DNA of 13,527 bases from an uncultured Eggerthella sp. (GCA_900544455.1 UQVJ01000045.1:1-13527); one strand, 5' to 3'; numbered from the stretch's first letter, positions 1 through 6,699 are shown. Notes: generated by a model from the sequence alone, not told the origin. Numbers and translations: made by a program.

Positions 1-120
1 TACGCTTTAAACAGGGAAAGCGCTGTCGAAGGGTACATTTCGCGAATATCTCGCCGGAAAAGCCTAGCTTTTCTGCCCGAGAGTACAAAATATGCGAATC
101 TTGCCATTATTTGGCACCCG

Positions 121-210
121 CAGCCATCGCCGGAGTTTGGTGCCCACAGCCATTGCCGAAGCTTGGTTCCAGCCATTGCCAGAGTTTGCCCCCCCATCCA
201 TCGCCGAAGA
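121..210. repeat. Degenerate short tandem repeats in the spacer after citrate synthase
   Basis: Four imperfect copies of a unit reading roughly CAGCCATYGCCGRAGYTTGG begin at about 121, 147, 170 and 195, giving periods of 26, 23 and 25 bases. The most conserved part is the CCATYGCCRRAG core. The array lies just beyond the citrate synthase terminator, and no convincing gene covers it. I see no protein-coding explanation and do not know its function. The rest of 1-283 holds only this array, the terminator at 221-246 and a weak hairpin (AAAAGC/GCTTTT, 58-72). Confidence 0.6.
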
Positions 211-220
211 AAAGCAGCAA

Positions 221-246
221 ACAAAAAAAGGCCCCGAGGGGCCTTT
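221..246 (-). terminator. Rho-independent terminator of citrate synthase
   Basis: On the minus strand a GC-rich stem (GGCCCC/GGGGCC, extended by AAA/TTT pairs, 227-246) runs directly into seven T residues and then GT. It lies about 40 bases beyond the citrate synthase stop codon. This is the classic layout of an intrinsic terminator. Confidence 0.88.
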
Positions 247-283
247 CGTTATTGTGCTTGTAGGTATATCGAGCAAAAAACGC

Positions 284-1621
284 TTAGCGCTCTTCGATAG
301 GCTTGTAGACGCGAGCTTTCACGCCCGTCTTGTATGCGGGGCGGATAATGCGCTTGCCGCTTACCAGCTCCTCGAAGCGATGGGCAGCCCAACCAGCCAT
401 ACGAGAGCAGGCAAAAAGCGGAGTAATCATATCCTGCGGAATGCCCATCATGGAGTACACGAATCCAGAATACATATCAACGTTTGCGCACATATCCTTC
501 TTGGTACCCTTTTCCTGCAAGATTACTTCAGGGCTCAGGCGCTCGATGAGCTTGAGTAAATTCAGTTCTGCTTCAAACTCGGTACCCTTGGCAAGCCTTG
601 TTGCAAAATCCTTGCAGATAACTGCACGCGGATCGGAAAGCGTGTATACCGCATGACCCATGCCGTAAATCAAGCCGGTGTGATCGTATGCCTGCTTGTT
701 TACGATCTTGGCAATATAGGAAGCTACTTCGTCTTCGTCTTCCCAATTCTTAACGTTTTCCTTGATTTCCTTCTGCATGGCCAGAACCTTATGGTTTGCA
801 CCACCATGCTTACTGCCCTTCAAAGAACCGATAGCAGCCGCATAAGCAGCATACGGATCGGTATCGGCAGAAGAAAGAACACGGCAAGTGAAGGTTGAGT
901 TGTTGCCGCCACCATGCTCAGCATGCAAAGACATCATGATGTCAAGCATACGTGCTTCTTCAGGAGTGAACTCGCGGTTGGGACGCAACATGGAAAGGAT
1001 GGTTTCGGAAGTGGATTGCCCCGGAATGAAGCGATGCATGATCATCGACTCATTATAGAACGCAGCACGCTTGGCATAGTGGGCCAACACCATAATGCGC
1101 GGCAGTCGAGAGATGAGCGAGATTGCCGTGCTGATCTCGTGTTCGAAGGAACGCTCTTCCGCCTTTGGGTCGTCGGCATACAACATAAGAACCGAACGCT
1201 GCAGAAGGTTCATGATGTTGTGCGAAGGCGTGCTCATGATCTTCGAAGCGGTGAAGCCATCGGGCAAATTGCGCTGAGCATCAAGCGCTTCAACAAGCAC
1301 ATCGAGCTGGCTTGATGTGGGAAGCTCCCCCATAAGCAGCAGATACACGATTTCCTCAAAACCACGACGCTTGGTGGCATCGCCGCCGACAAGATCGTAG
1401 ATGCTGTAACCACGGAAGGTGAGCTTGCCTTCGTCAGGCACCTTATCGCCCTCATTCATCAGATAACCGTGTACGTTGGAAATATTCGTAACGCCCGCGA
1501 TTACGCCAGAACCATCGCTGTTGCGCAAACCGCGCTTTACGGGGTAACGCTCGTACAGTTCTGGATCGACGGCATTGACCTTTGCGATGTTGTCGTACAG
1601 GGAAAGCTTATGGTCTTCCAT
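284..1621 (-). CDS. gltA: Citrate synthase (citrate/2-methylcitrate synthase family)
   Basis: Condenses oxaloacetate with acetyl-CoA to citrate in the cytoplasm, the entry step of the oxidative TCA arm, and in anaerobes often a route to 2-oxoglutarate and glutamate. The 445-aa protein carries the family signatures: AEHGGGNNSTF (His236), SKHGGANHKV with catalytic His272, GMGHAVYTLSDPRA with His323, and NVDMYSG with catalytic Asp382. Length fits the family. I place the start at the ATG at 1621, preceded by GAAAGGA seven bases upstream; a longer reading needs a TTG at 1636 that lies before that site. The gene has its own terminator and no same-strand partner, so it is probably monocistronic. A 2-methylcitrate synthase role cannot be excluded from sequence, but no propionate genes are nearby. 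Confidence 0.95.
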   Translation of the reverse strand: MEDHKLSLYDNIAKVNAVDPELYERYPVKRGLRNSDGSGVIAGVTNISNVHGYLMNEGDKVPDEGKLTFRGYSIYDLVGGDATKRRGFEEIVYLLLMGELPTSSQLDVLVEALDAQRNLPDGFTASKIMSTPSHNIMNLLQRSVLMLYADDPKAEERSFEHEISTAISLISRLPRIMVLAHYAKRAAFYNESMIMHRFIPGQSTSETILSMLRPNREFTPEEARMLDIMMSLHAEHGGGNNSTFTCRVLSSADTDPYAAYAAAIGSLKGSKHGGANHKVLAMQKEIKENVKNWEDEDEVASYIAKIVNKQAYDHTGLIYGMGHAVYTLSDPRAVICKDFATRLAKGTEFEAELNLLKLIERLSPEVILQEKGTKKDMCANVDMYSGFVYSMMGIPQDMITPLFACSRMAGWAAHRFEELVSGKRIIRPAYKTGVKARVYKPIEER

Positions 1622-1645
1622 GGATATTCCTTTCAACTACGAGAT

Positions 1646-1673
1646 TAGATAGTACACCCCGTTTACGCATCAA
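1646..1673 (-). promoter_or_regulatory. Candidate promoter for citrate synthase
   Basis: On the minus strand TTGATG (1668-1673) and TATCTA (1646-1651) are separated by 16 bases. They sit just upstream of the gene, leaving a short leader that contains the GAAAGGA ribosome binding site. The match is reasonable but was picked by eye, so confidence is low. Confidence 0.35.
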
Positions 1674-1938
1674 AATGCGCACTTTGGCGAACGATAACAA
1701 ACTGGAAACAAACGGATTCTGTTATGCAACAAAAATTCTTTGTGTGATTAGTTCTAAAACAACGGGAGTCGAAAAGCAATAGACACGCCCCTGCGGGTCC
1801 ACTTCTCCATTTTATGCCAGTAAAGACACGCTCTGATATTCAAAGCAGATACGGATTCGATAGCCGACGGCGCACCGCGTCGAGCATTTGTTGATGCAGG
1901 GCGTGGCCCGCATTTCGTCTTCTTTCAGAGGAGCGCTG

Positions 1939-2119
1939 GGCATCGCGTGCCTTCACGGCTCCAAGGGGGGCGGCAGGCATCGCGTACCCTTACGGCTCCA
2001 AGAGGACACCAGGCAGCGCACCCCCCCTTACGGGGCTCCACGGAGCCCAGGCAGCGCACCCCTTTGCGGCTCCGGGAAAAGTCAGGCAGAGCACGCCTTT
2101 ACAGTGCCGAAAAAAATTT
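1939..2119. repeat. Five-copy degenerate ~36-bp tandem repeat array
   Basis: Imperfect copies start near 1939, 1976, 2012, 2050 and 2085 (periods 37, 36, 38 and 35). Each begins GGCAKCGCRY, passes through a C-rich CCYTTACGGCTCC segment and ends in a variable tail. Copies 1-4 keep CGGCTCC or CGGGGCTCC; copy 5 is the most diverged. A small hairpin GGGCTC/GAGCCC lies at 2033-2048. Long frames across the array have no ribosome binding site and read as repeats, so I treat the array as non-coding. It occupies much of the 1622-2349 spacer. The rest of that spacer shows only the candidate citrate synthase promoter and the dehydrogenase leader. Confidence 0.7.
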
Positions 2120-2349
2120 CGAGAGCAAAGCCAGCATCCCATGCTGCAATCAGGCTGTTTGCCAGCAAGCCCTCAGGACTATAGTTATCCGCAATAGCTT
2201 GAATGCATCAATATAGAAGCGCAATGATAGAATCCAAGCAAGGATTGATACGTTTTCTAGCAGGAATACGAATCCAGCCATCGGCTCGCCTTCGGCAAAC
2301 CGCCGCAGTGCCGCCCTGGCGCCCATCATTCGAGGAGAGAGAAGCCACC

Positions 2350-3207
2350 ATGACGCAAGATATCAATGGCGCAACGCGTCTAATTTGCCTGTTCGGCGAC
2401 CCCGTCGCACACAGCAAATCGCCCCACCTTCATAACCGAGCATTCGAACGCGCCGGACTGAATTACGCTTATATGGCCTTCCGCGTTCCCGGCGAAGACA
2501 TGAAGCAGGCAACCGACGCAATACGCCTTCTGAATATGCGCGGCTGCAACCTTACCATGCCGAACAAGATTGCGGTTATCCCGTTCCTGGACAAGCTTGA
2601 TCCCATCGCCGAGATGGTAGGCGCCGTCAACACCATCGTCAACGAAGACGGCGTTCTCACCGGATACAGCACCGATGGCTACGGCTTCATGAAGTCATTC
2701 GAAGAACACGGCGTCGATGCCAAAGGAAAGAAAATGGTCCTGATGGGCATGGGCGGCGCTGGAACCCCCATTGCCGCACAGGCAGCACTCGACGGCGTAG
2801 GAGAAATCGTGGTATTCAGCCCCAGCACAGGCAAATCATGGGAGCGTGTTGCTGAAGAAGTTGCCCTCGTTGCCGAGAAAACTGGCTGCAAAATCAGCCG
2901 TCACGACGCAAACGATCTGGACGACTTGCGCGCACAACTGGCCGACGCCGATCTTCTGGCAAACGCCACTCCCATCGGCATGGGCAAGCTCGAAGGACGA
3001 TCCCCCATTCCCGACGCATCGTTCTTGCATCCAGGCCTGGTAATCCAAGACGCTATTTACCAGCCAGCCGAAACCGCATTACTGAAAATGGGCAAAGAAG
3101 CAGGCTGCACCACCATCAACGGCGAAGGAATGCTGTTCTTCCAGGGTGCCCGCGCCTTTGAGATCTGGACGGGCGTAGATTTCCCGCTTTCACCAGACGA
3201 AATGTAA
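2350..3207 (+). CDS. Shikimate/quinate dehydrogenase, YdiB-like AroE family
   Basis: Predicted to interconvert 3-dehydroshikimate and shikimate (or dehydroquinate and quinate) with a nicotinamide cofactor. The 285-aa protein has the substrate-binding signature SKSPHLHN (22-29), NLTMPNK with catalytic Lys73, GAVNTI with Asn94, and STDG with catalytic Asp109, then a Rossmann loop GMGGAG (133-138). The C-terminal half, with ADLLANATPIGM and TINGEGMLFFQGARAFEIWTG, reads like YdiB. Where AroE has the NADP-phosphate motif NRT, this protein has FSPSTGKSW, so NAD use or an altered substrate is possible (inference). The ATG at 2350 follows GAGGAGAG; longer in-frame starts lie in the repeat-rich leader. 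It has its own terminator. A housekeeping AroE role and a catabolic quinate role cannot be told apart here. Confidence 0.9.
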   Translation: MTQDINGATRLICLFGDPVAHSKSPHLHNRAFERAGLNYAYMAFRVPGEDMKQATDAIRLLNMRGCNLTMPNKIAVIPFLDKLDPIAEMVGAVNTIVNEDGVLTGYSTDGYGFMKSFEEHGVDAKGKKMVLMGMGGAGTPIAAQAALDGVGEIVVFSPSTGKSWERVAEEVALVAEKTGCKISRHDANDLDDLRAQLADADLLANATPIGMGKLEGRSPIPDASFLHPGLVIQDAIYQPAETALLKMGKEAGCTTINGEGMLFFQGARAFEIWTGVDFPLSPDEM

Positions 3208-3228
3208 CAGGGCAAACAGCGCTACAAT

Positions 3229-3271
3229 TAAACGGCGGCGTGCAATGGGGATTGCGCGACCGCCGTTTTCT
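3229..3271 (+). terminator. Rho-independent terminator after the dehydrogenase
   Basis: AACGGCGG (3231-3238) pairs with CCGCCGTT (3260-3267). Inside it GCAAT pairs with ATTGC around a GGGG loop, and the downstream arm continues into TTTTCTT. It lies about 20 bases after the dehydrogenase stop, which separates that gene transcriptionally from the CoA-transferase. Confidence 0.85.
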
Positions 3272-3284
3272 TATATTCAGGGGC

Positions 3285-3304
3285 CTTGGGCCTTTCCGCC
3301 CAAG
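3285..3304 (+). promoter_or_regulatory. Small leader hairpin before the CoA-transferase
   Basis: CTTGGGC (3285-3291) and GCCCAAG (3298-3304) form a 7-bp stem with a 6-base loop, 16 bases before the AGGAGGGA ribosome binding site. It could stabilise the leader or simply be chance. No T-run follows, so it is not a terminator on this strand. Confidence 0.3.
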
Positions 3305-3330
3305 CAAAAAAGGAACTACCAGGAGGGACC

Positions 3331-4644
3331 ATGGACTGGCAGGATGAATACGAGCGTAAGAAAATAACCGTAAACCAGGTATTCGAGCAGCATCTAACCG
3401 GCAACCAGAAAATCTATACGGGCGGCCTCCACGTACCCACTACCATCATCAATGCGCTGATTGATAGGGTCGCAACGGGCACTCTTACCGGCATCGATCT
3501 CTACGGCAACTGGATGAACGGCGACATTACCTTCGCGGGGCTCGATGTAACCCCCGAGCAGTTCCGCTACCACACCTACTTCGCCGGGCCCAACGAGCGC
3601 ACCGGCTTCGCTAACGGGTCAAGGTGCGTTGCGCACATTCCCGTTCATTTCTCGGACACCAATCGCATGTTGGAAGAAGTTGGGCTCGACTACGCCGTAG
3701 TCCAAATGACGCCGCCCGACGCTCAAGGCAATTGCAATATCGGCCCCTTAGGGTTCGAACAAGGCGCATTGCGTGGCGCAAAACATATAATTGCGCAGAT
3801 CAACCCGCGCCTTCCCCGCGTATTCGGTGATTCGCACAACTACCACGTGAGCGCCATCGACGCCTTCGTGCTGCAAGAAGAGCAACTCGAAGACGTGCAG
3901 GTGCCCGCACCAACACCCGAAGAGGCCAAAGTTGCAGAGTTCATTGTTGATCGCGTAAATGATGGCGACACCATTCAGCTGGGCATCGGCGGCATCATCA
4001 ACGCTATCGCCGCAGGCTTGGAAAGCAAGCAGCATCTGGGCTGCTTCACCGAGATGTTCTCGGATGCCTTTGTCGAGCTGCAGCAAAGGGGCGTCATAGA
4101 CAACTCGCGAAAGAACTTCATGCCAGGCGTTTCGGTTGCAGGGTATTCGACTGGCACACAGCGCCTGTACGATTTCATCCATGAAAACCCCAGCATGTAC
4201 TATTCCTCCTACGAAATGGTATGCAACCCCGCCTTCATCGCCAGGAACGACAACCTGGTTTCAGTGAATACCGCCGTAAGCATCGACCTTACCGGGCAAG
4301 TGTGCGCTGAAAGCATCGGCGCACGTCAGTACTCCGCAAGCGGCGGACAGTTCGACTTCGTACGAGGTGTGAAAAACTCAAAGGGAGGTCGTGGCTTTAT
4401 CGCCGTAACGAGCGTGGCGCACACTAAGAACGGTCCCGTTTCGAAAATCGTGCCCACTTTGGCACCAGGCAGTGCCATAACCAGCCTGCGCAACGATGTG
4501 CATTTCATTGCAACCGAATATGGTGTGGTCGACTTGCGCTGGGCCGACATCCCCACCCGCGCGCAGCGCCTTATCAGCATCGCGCATCCCGATTTCCGCG
4601 ACGAGCTTACCCACGAAGCGAAGAAGCTCGGCTTCCTGTACTAG
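3331..4644 (+). CDS. Acetyl-CoA hydrolase/transferase family CoA-transferase
   Basis: Moves CoA between an acyl-CoA and a free acid such as acetate through a glutamyl-CoA intermediate. Relatives are 4-hydroxybutyrate and butyryl-CoA:acetate CoA-transferases and acetyl-CoA hydrolases. The 437-aa protein is close to the family length. Visible marks are GGLHVPTTIINAL near the N-terminus, MTPPDAQGNCNIG, GIGGIINAIAAGL, the probable catalytic Glu241 in CFTEMFSD, then ASGGQFDFVRG and SKGGRGFIAVTS in the C-terminal domain, and HFIATEYGVVDLRW near the end. The start is fixed by a strong AGGAGGGA (3321-3328) just before the ATG at 3331. It stands alone between a terminator and a large hairpin. The acyl substrate cannot be read from sequence; a role in fermentative short-chain acid metabolism is an inference. 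Confidence 0.9.
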   Translation: MDWQDEYERKKITVNQVFEQHLTGNQKIYTGGLHVPTTIINALIDRVATGTLTGIDLYGNWMNGDITFAGLDVTPEQFRYHTYFAGPNERTGFANGSRCVAHIPVHFSDTNRMLEEVGLDYAVVQMTPPDAQGNCNIGPLGFEQGALRGAKHIIAQINPRLPRVFGDSHNYHVSAIDAFVLQEEQLEDVQVPAPTPEEAKVAEFIVDRVNDGDTIQLGIGGIINAIAAGLESKQHLGCFTEMFSDAFVELQQRGVIDNSRKNFMPGVSVAGYSTGTQRLYDFIHENPSMYYSSYEMVCNPAFIARNDNLVSVNTAVSIDLTGQVCAESIGARQYSASGGQFDFVRGVKNSKGGRGFIAVTSVAHTKNGPVSKIVPTLAPGSAITSLRNDVHFIATEYGVVDLRWADIPTRAQRLISIAHPDFRDELTHEAKKLGFLY

Positions 4645-4716
4645 GAACGCTCTTTATCAGGAACACTCACTGCGCCAAACCGCAGGTTCACTGCCAGGCC
4701 GACCCAGCAAAGAACA

Positions 4717-4798
4717 AAAGGGCTGCCTGACGCCAGCATACACCCCTGTTTCCCGTACTGAAGAAACAGAGGTGCATGCGGCATCGAGGCAGCCCTTT
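4717..4798. terminator. Large shared hairpin between convergent genes
   Basis: A 12-bp perfect outer stem (AAAGGGCTGCCT, 4717-4728, with AGGCAGCCCTTT, 4787-4798) encloses further imperfect complementarity (ACCCCTGTTTC with GAAACAGAGGT). It lies between the convergent CoA-transferase and MFS genes. The minus-strand reading continues into TTTTGTTCTTT, a fair terminator tail for the transporter. On the plus strand only CCCTTTGC follows, so termination there is weaker. It probably serves both genes. Confidence 0.65.
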
Positions 4799-4879
4799 GC
4801 AGTTCCTATGACATTTTATGCAGCAGACCCCATGAATCGGCCGCTTTCACACAGGCAATGCCCTTTCGCGGCGCTTTTT

Positions 4880-6085
4880 CTATGCGGTTTCACGCTTGCG
4901 GTTTTCCGGCTGCAAGATCAGCACGGCAGCAACAACGGCAACAACTGCGAACAGGGCACCCACCGGTCCCGCCCATACAAAGCCAGGGCCCGAAGCCACC
5001 ACACCGCCAAGGAACGATCCCGTAGCGATTCCCAAGTCGGAAGAGGTGGGCATAACGGCAGACGCAAGGGTAAGCGCCTTCGGATAATCCTTGGCTGAAG
5101 TTTGCAGCAAGAACGTTTGCAGCGGAGCATTCATGTGGTAGATAAACACACCCGTAAGAACCACGTTAATCACGGCAAGTGCGGTATTGCCCGAAGCAAG
5201 GCTGGGGCCAAGCAGCAGGAGCACGAGTGCCTGCAAAGCGAACATGAGGGGCATTTTCGCCAAGCCGTAATGCTGCGCAATGGAACCGCTACCCAGATTG
5301 GAAACGATAGTTGCGGCTCCGTAGAAGAACAGCACGATACTTACCATCCACACCGAAAGACCCACGCCGTCTTCCAGAATCGGCGTTACATACACGTAGA
5401 ACACGTACGTTGCCGCCATTCCGAATCCCTTCATGATGAGCACCAATATGATGCGGCGATCCTTCAAAATCACCAGCTGATCACGCACACGAGAAGAAAC
5501 GTCGGTGGAACCGGAGCGCGGCACAGAAATCAGCAGCAGCACCGTGACAATAAGCGCCACGGCTTCTACCGCCATAAACGCCGACTTAATGCCAAACGCA
5601 TCGGCAAGCAGCGTGCCAACAGGCGTGCCCAAAACGCTGGCAACCGAAAAACCCGCGTAAACAAACGAGATAATGCGTGCCGACTGCTCGCGAGAAACGA
5701 TGTCGTTAATGAACGTCATCACCGTGGACAGAAGCACACCTGAAACCACTGCAGTTAGCACACGGGCCACCAACAGCGTTTCATACGTAGGAGCCGCAAT
5801 GGCCAGGAGGTTGCCTGCATTGAACACCGCAAGGAACGTCACGAACAGGGGAAACCTGCGAAAACGCCCAGTAGAAAGCACAATGATCGGCGTTGACACC
5901 GCATAGGAAATAGCAAAGAAGCCCACCAGATTACCAGCAGAAGCAAGAGAGATGCCATATTCTTCGGCAATATCGGGCGTGATGCCGATAACGATGAACT
6001 CTGCAAAACCCAAGGCAAAACCCACGATAATCAATGCGACCGTTGCGAGTTTTGTGCGCGCTGAACCCTCTGTCACGAAAGCCAT
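4880..6085 (-). CDS. MFS transporter, 12-TM drug/sugar-efflux (DHA1-like) type
   Basis: A 401-aa inner-membrane protein with about twelve hydrophobic helices in two six-helix halves, separated by a polar stretch (SVPRSGSTDVSSRVRDQL) in the middle. The first helix region GFALGFAEFIVIGITPDIAEE and the loop STGRFRRFP after helix 2 are typical of the AraJ/YdhP-type efflux branch of the major facilitator superfamily, which is driven by proton antiport. The substrate cannot be inferred. The ATG at 6085 directly abuts AAGAAGG, leaving no spacer; a GTG nine bases further in (6076) would have ideal spacing and may be the true start, shortening the protein by three residues. It is transcribed alone, opposite the CoA-transferase. 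Palindromes in its promoter suggest repressor control. Confidence 0.88.
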   Translation of the reverse strand: MAFVTEGSARTKLATVALIIVGFALGFAEFIVIGITPDIAEEYGISLASAGNLVGFFAISYAVSTPIIVLSTGRFRRFPLFVTFLAVFNAGNLLAIAAPTYETLLVARVLTAVVSGVLLSTVMTFINDIVSREQSARIISFVYAGFSVASVLGTPVGTLLADAFGIKSAFMAVEAVALIVTVLLLISVPRSGSTDVSSRVRDQLVILKDRRIILVLIMKGFGMAATYVFYVYVTPILEDGVGLSVWMVSIVLFFYGAATIVSNLGSGSIAQHYGLAKMPLMFALQALVLLLLGPSLASGNTALAVINVVLTGVFIYHMNAPLQTFLLQTSAKDYPKALTLASAVMPTSSDLGIATGSFLGGVVASGPGFVWAGPVGALFAVVAVVAAVLILQPENRKRETA

Positions 6086-6116
6086 CCTTCTTCACGAGCG
6101 GCCGCACAAGCGCAGC

Positions 6117-6132
6117 CGTTATTTTAATAACG
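6117..6132. promoter_or_regulatory. Palindrome in the transporter leader
   Basis: CGTTAT and ATAACG flank a TTTA centre, giving a perfect inverted repeat between the predicted -10 box and the ribosome binding site of the MFS gene. It is a plausible operator half-site pair or an mRNA hairpin. Confidence 0.45.
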
Positions 6133-6138
6133 CTAAAC

Positions 6139-6175
6139 TAAGCATGCTTATTTTGATTCTTCCCAACAGTATCAA
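6139..6175 (-). promoter_or_regulatory. Candidate promoter with overlapping palindrome for the MFS gene
   Basis: On the minus strand TTGATA (6170-6175) lies 17 bases from AATAAG (6147-6152), a fair sigma-70 pair. The 12-bp perfect palindrome TAAGCATGCTTA (6139-6150) overlaps the -10 box, where a dimeric repressor would block RNA polymerase. No regulator gene is next to the transporter in this window. Confidence 0.5.
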
Positions 6176-6237
6176 AATCTCGCAAAAGGAACCGCGAGAA
6201 ACGCAAGCCTTCAAAAGCCCCGTCGCGAAGAAAGCGG

Positions 6238-6364
6238 GAATATAGGGACAGGCACCGTTTTTCCGTTTAGCCATAGCGCAAAAAAGACAGGGCCTAGCCA
6301 GCGAATCTCAACACAAGCTAGGCCCCGTTTGCTGAGCGGGGAAACGGTGCCTGTTCCTATATTC
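6238..6364. repeat. REP/BIME-like inverted-repeat element
   Basis: The left arm (6238-6264), containing GGGACAGGCACCGTTT, is mirrored by the right arm (6339-6364), containing AAACGGTGCCTGTTCC, with few mismatches over about 25 bp. A nested hairpin GGGCCTAGC/GCTAGGCCC (6290-6298 with 6317-6325) sits between them. GGGACAGRCACC-type palindromes are, from memory, typical of REP elements mobilised by REP-associated transposases. No transposase is present here, so this would be a non-autonomous copy. Confidence 0.6.
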
Positions 6365-6401
6365 TCACCTTTCCGAGCTGGCTATTCGGGTCAAGAAAAA
6401 C

Positions 6402-6432
6402 AAAAAAAGGCCAGCCGCGTAAACGACTGACC
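6402..6432 (-). terminator. Terminator downstream of the tRNA-Thr 3' end
   Basis: On the minus strand GGTCAGTCG and CGCGGCTGGCC pair imperfectly around a TTTA loop, and seven T residues follow. It lies just after the tRNA-Thr CCA end and is the original transcript terminator of that tRNA gene, now separated from the gene's 5' half. Confidence 0.75.
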
Positions 6433-6443
6433 TGCAAATTCGA

Positions 6444-6492
6444 TGGAGCCAACGGCCGGACTCGAACCGGCGACCCACGCATTACGAATGCG
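6444..6492 (-). other. tRNA-Thr(CGT) 3' fragment; attachment site of the integrated element
   Basis: Read on the minus strand this is the 3' portion of a tRNA. It has a 4-nt remnant of the anticodon stem, the 7-nt loop TTCGTAA with anticodon CGT (6484-6486), variable loop GGGTC, T-arm GCCGG-TTCGAGT-CCGGC, acceptor strand CGTTGGC, discriminator T and encoded CCA (6444-6446). The expected partner acceptor strand GCCAACG and the D-arm are absent from the next bases, so the gene is not intact. The break at the anticodon arm, with an integrase a few hundred bases away, is the hallmark of tyrosine-recombinase integration into a tRNA gene. The tRNA should be rebuilt at the far end of the element. 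Confidence 0.85.
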
Positions 6493-6592
6493 AAATCAGT
6501 AGAAAAAATAGGCTCAACCTGGTTAAATCCAGAATTGGGTTTTTGAATCCAATTTGCCAAATTTACTTCTATTACTCTCTTTTAGGCTCACT

Positions 6593-6615
6593 TTTCTACA
6601 CTTATTTCTACACTT
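6593..6615. repeat. Direct repeat pair near the attachment site
   Basis: TTTCTACACTT occurs twice with a 12-base period (6593-6603 and 6605-6615), between the tRNA fragment and the integrase. Short direct repeats here are candidate arm-type integrase binding sites. The shorter CTACACTT recurs near 13481. The 6493-6638 stretch is otherwise AT-rich and shows no gene. Confidence 0.4.
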
Positions 6616-6638
6616 CCTCATTTGCGCTTCGGGAAGAC

Positions 6639-6690
6639 AACCGTTAGCCTCGCCCTAAGGTCGCAAAGCCTTAGGGCGAGGCTAACGGTT
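6639..6690. promoter_or_regulatory. Perfect 22-bp stem-loop before the integrase
   Basis: 6639-6660 and 6669-6690 are exact reverse complements (outer part AACCGTTAGCC/GGCTAACGGTT) around the 8-base loop TCGCAAAG. The stem ends immediately before the GAGGAG ribosome binding site at 6691. No T-tract follows on either strand, so it is not an ordinary terminator. It could insulate the integrase from readthrough translation, block polymerase, or be a recombination or regulator-binding site. Confidence 0.85.
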
Positions 6691-6699
6691 GAGGAGAAG

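Noticed and set aside
1..300. Open frames crossing the left spacer on both strands, including a plus frame without stops from 1 to 300
   Set aside because: They run through the tandem repeats, the citrate synthase terminator and the 3' end of that gene, lack ribosome binding sites and show no protein-like features.
1939..2119. Possible CRISPR array
   Set aside because: There is no identical repeat separated by unique spacers; the whole unit is degenerate and there are no cas genes.
1888..2216. Two plus-strand frames of 89-98 aa across the repeat array
   Set aside because: Their sequence is just the DNA repeat translated, with low-complexity Arg/Pro/Ala and no ribosome binding site.
2203..2349. 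Longer N-terminus for the shikimate dehydrogenase
   Set aside because: The extra residues are not family-like, and the ATG at 2350 has a good GAGGAGAG site and begins right at the conserved domain.
4496..5906. Plus-strand frames opposite the CoA-transferase end and the MFS gene
   Set aside because: They are antisense readings of confident genes, rich in Arg/His/Gln, without domains or start signals.
6444..6520. Intact tRNA gene
   Set aside because: Only the anticodon loop to CCA is present; no D-arm or GCCAACG 5' acceptor strand follows.
6357..6560. Minus-strand 67-aa frame
   Set aside because: It translates the tRNA-Thr fragment and its terminator (the GSPVRVRPLAPS string is a known false-ORF product of tRNA sequence).
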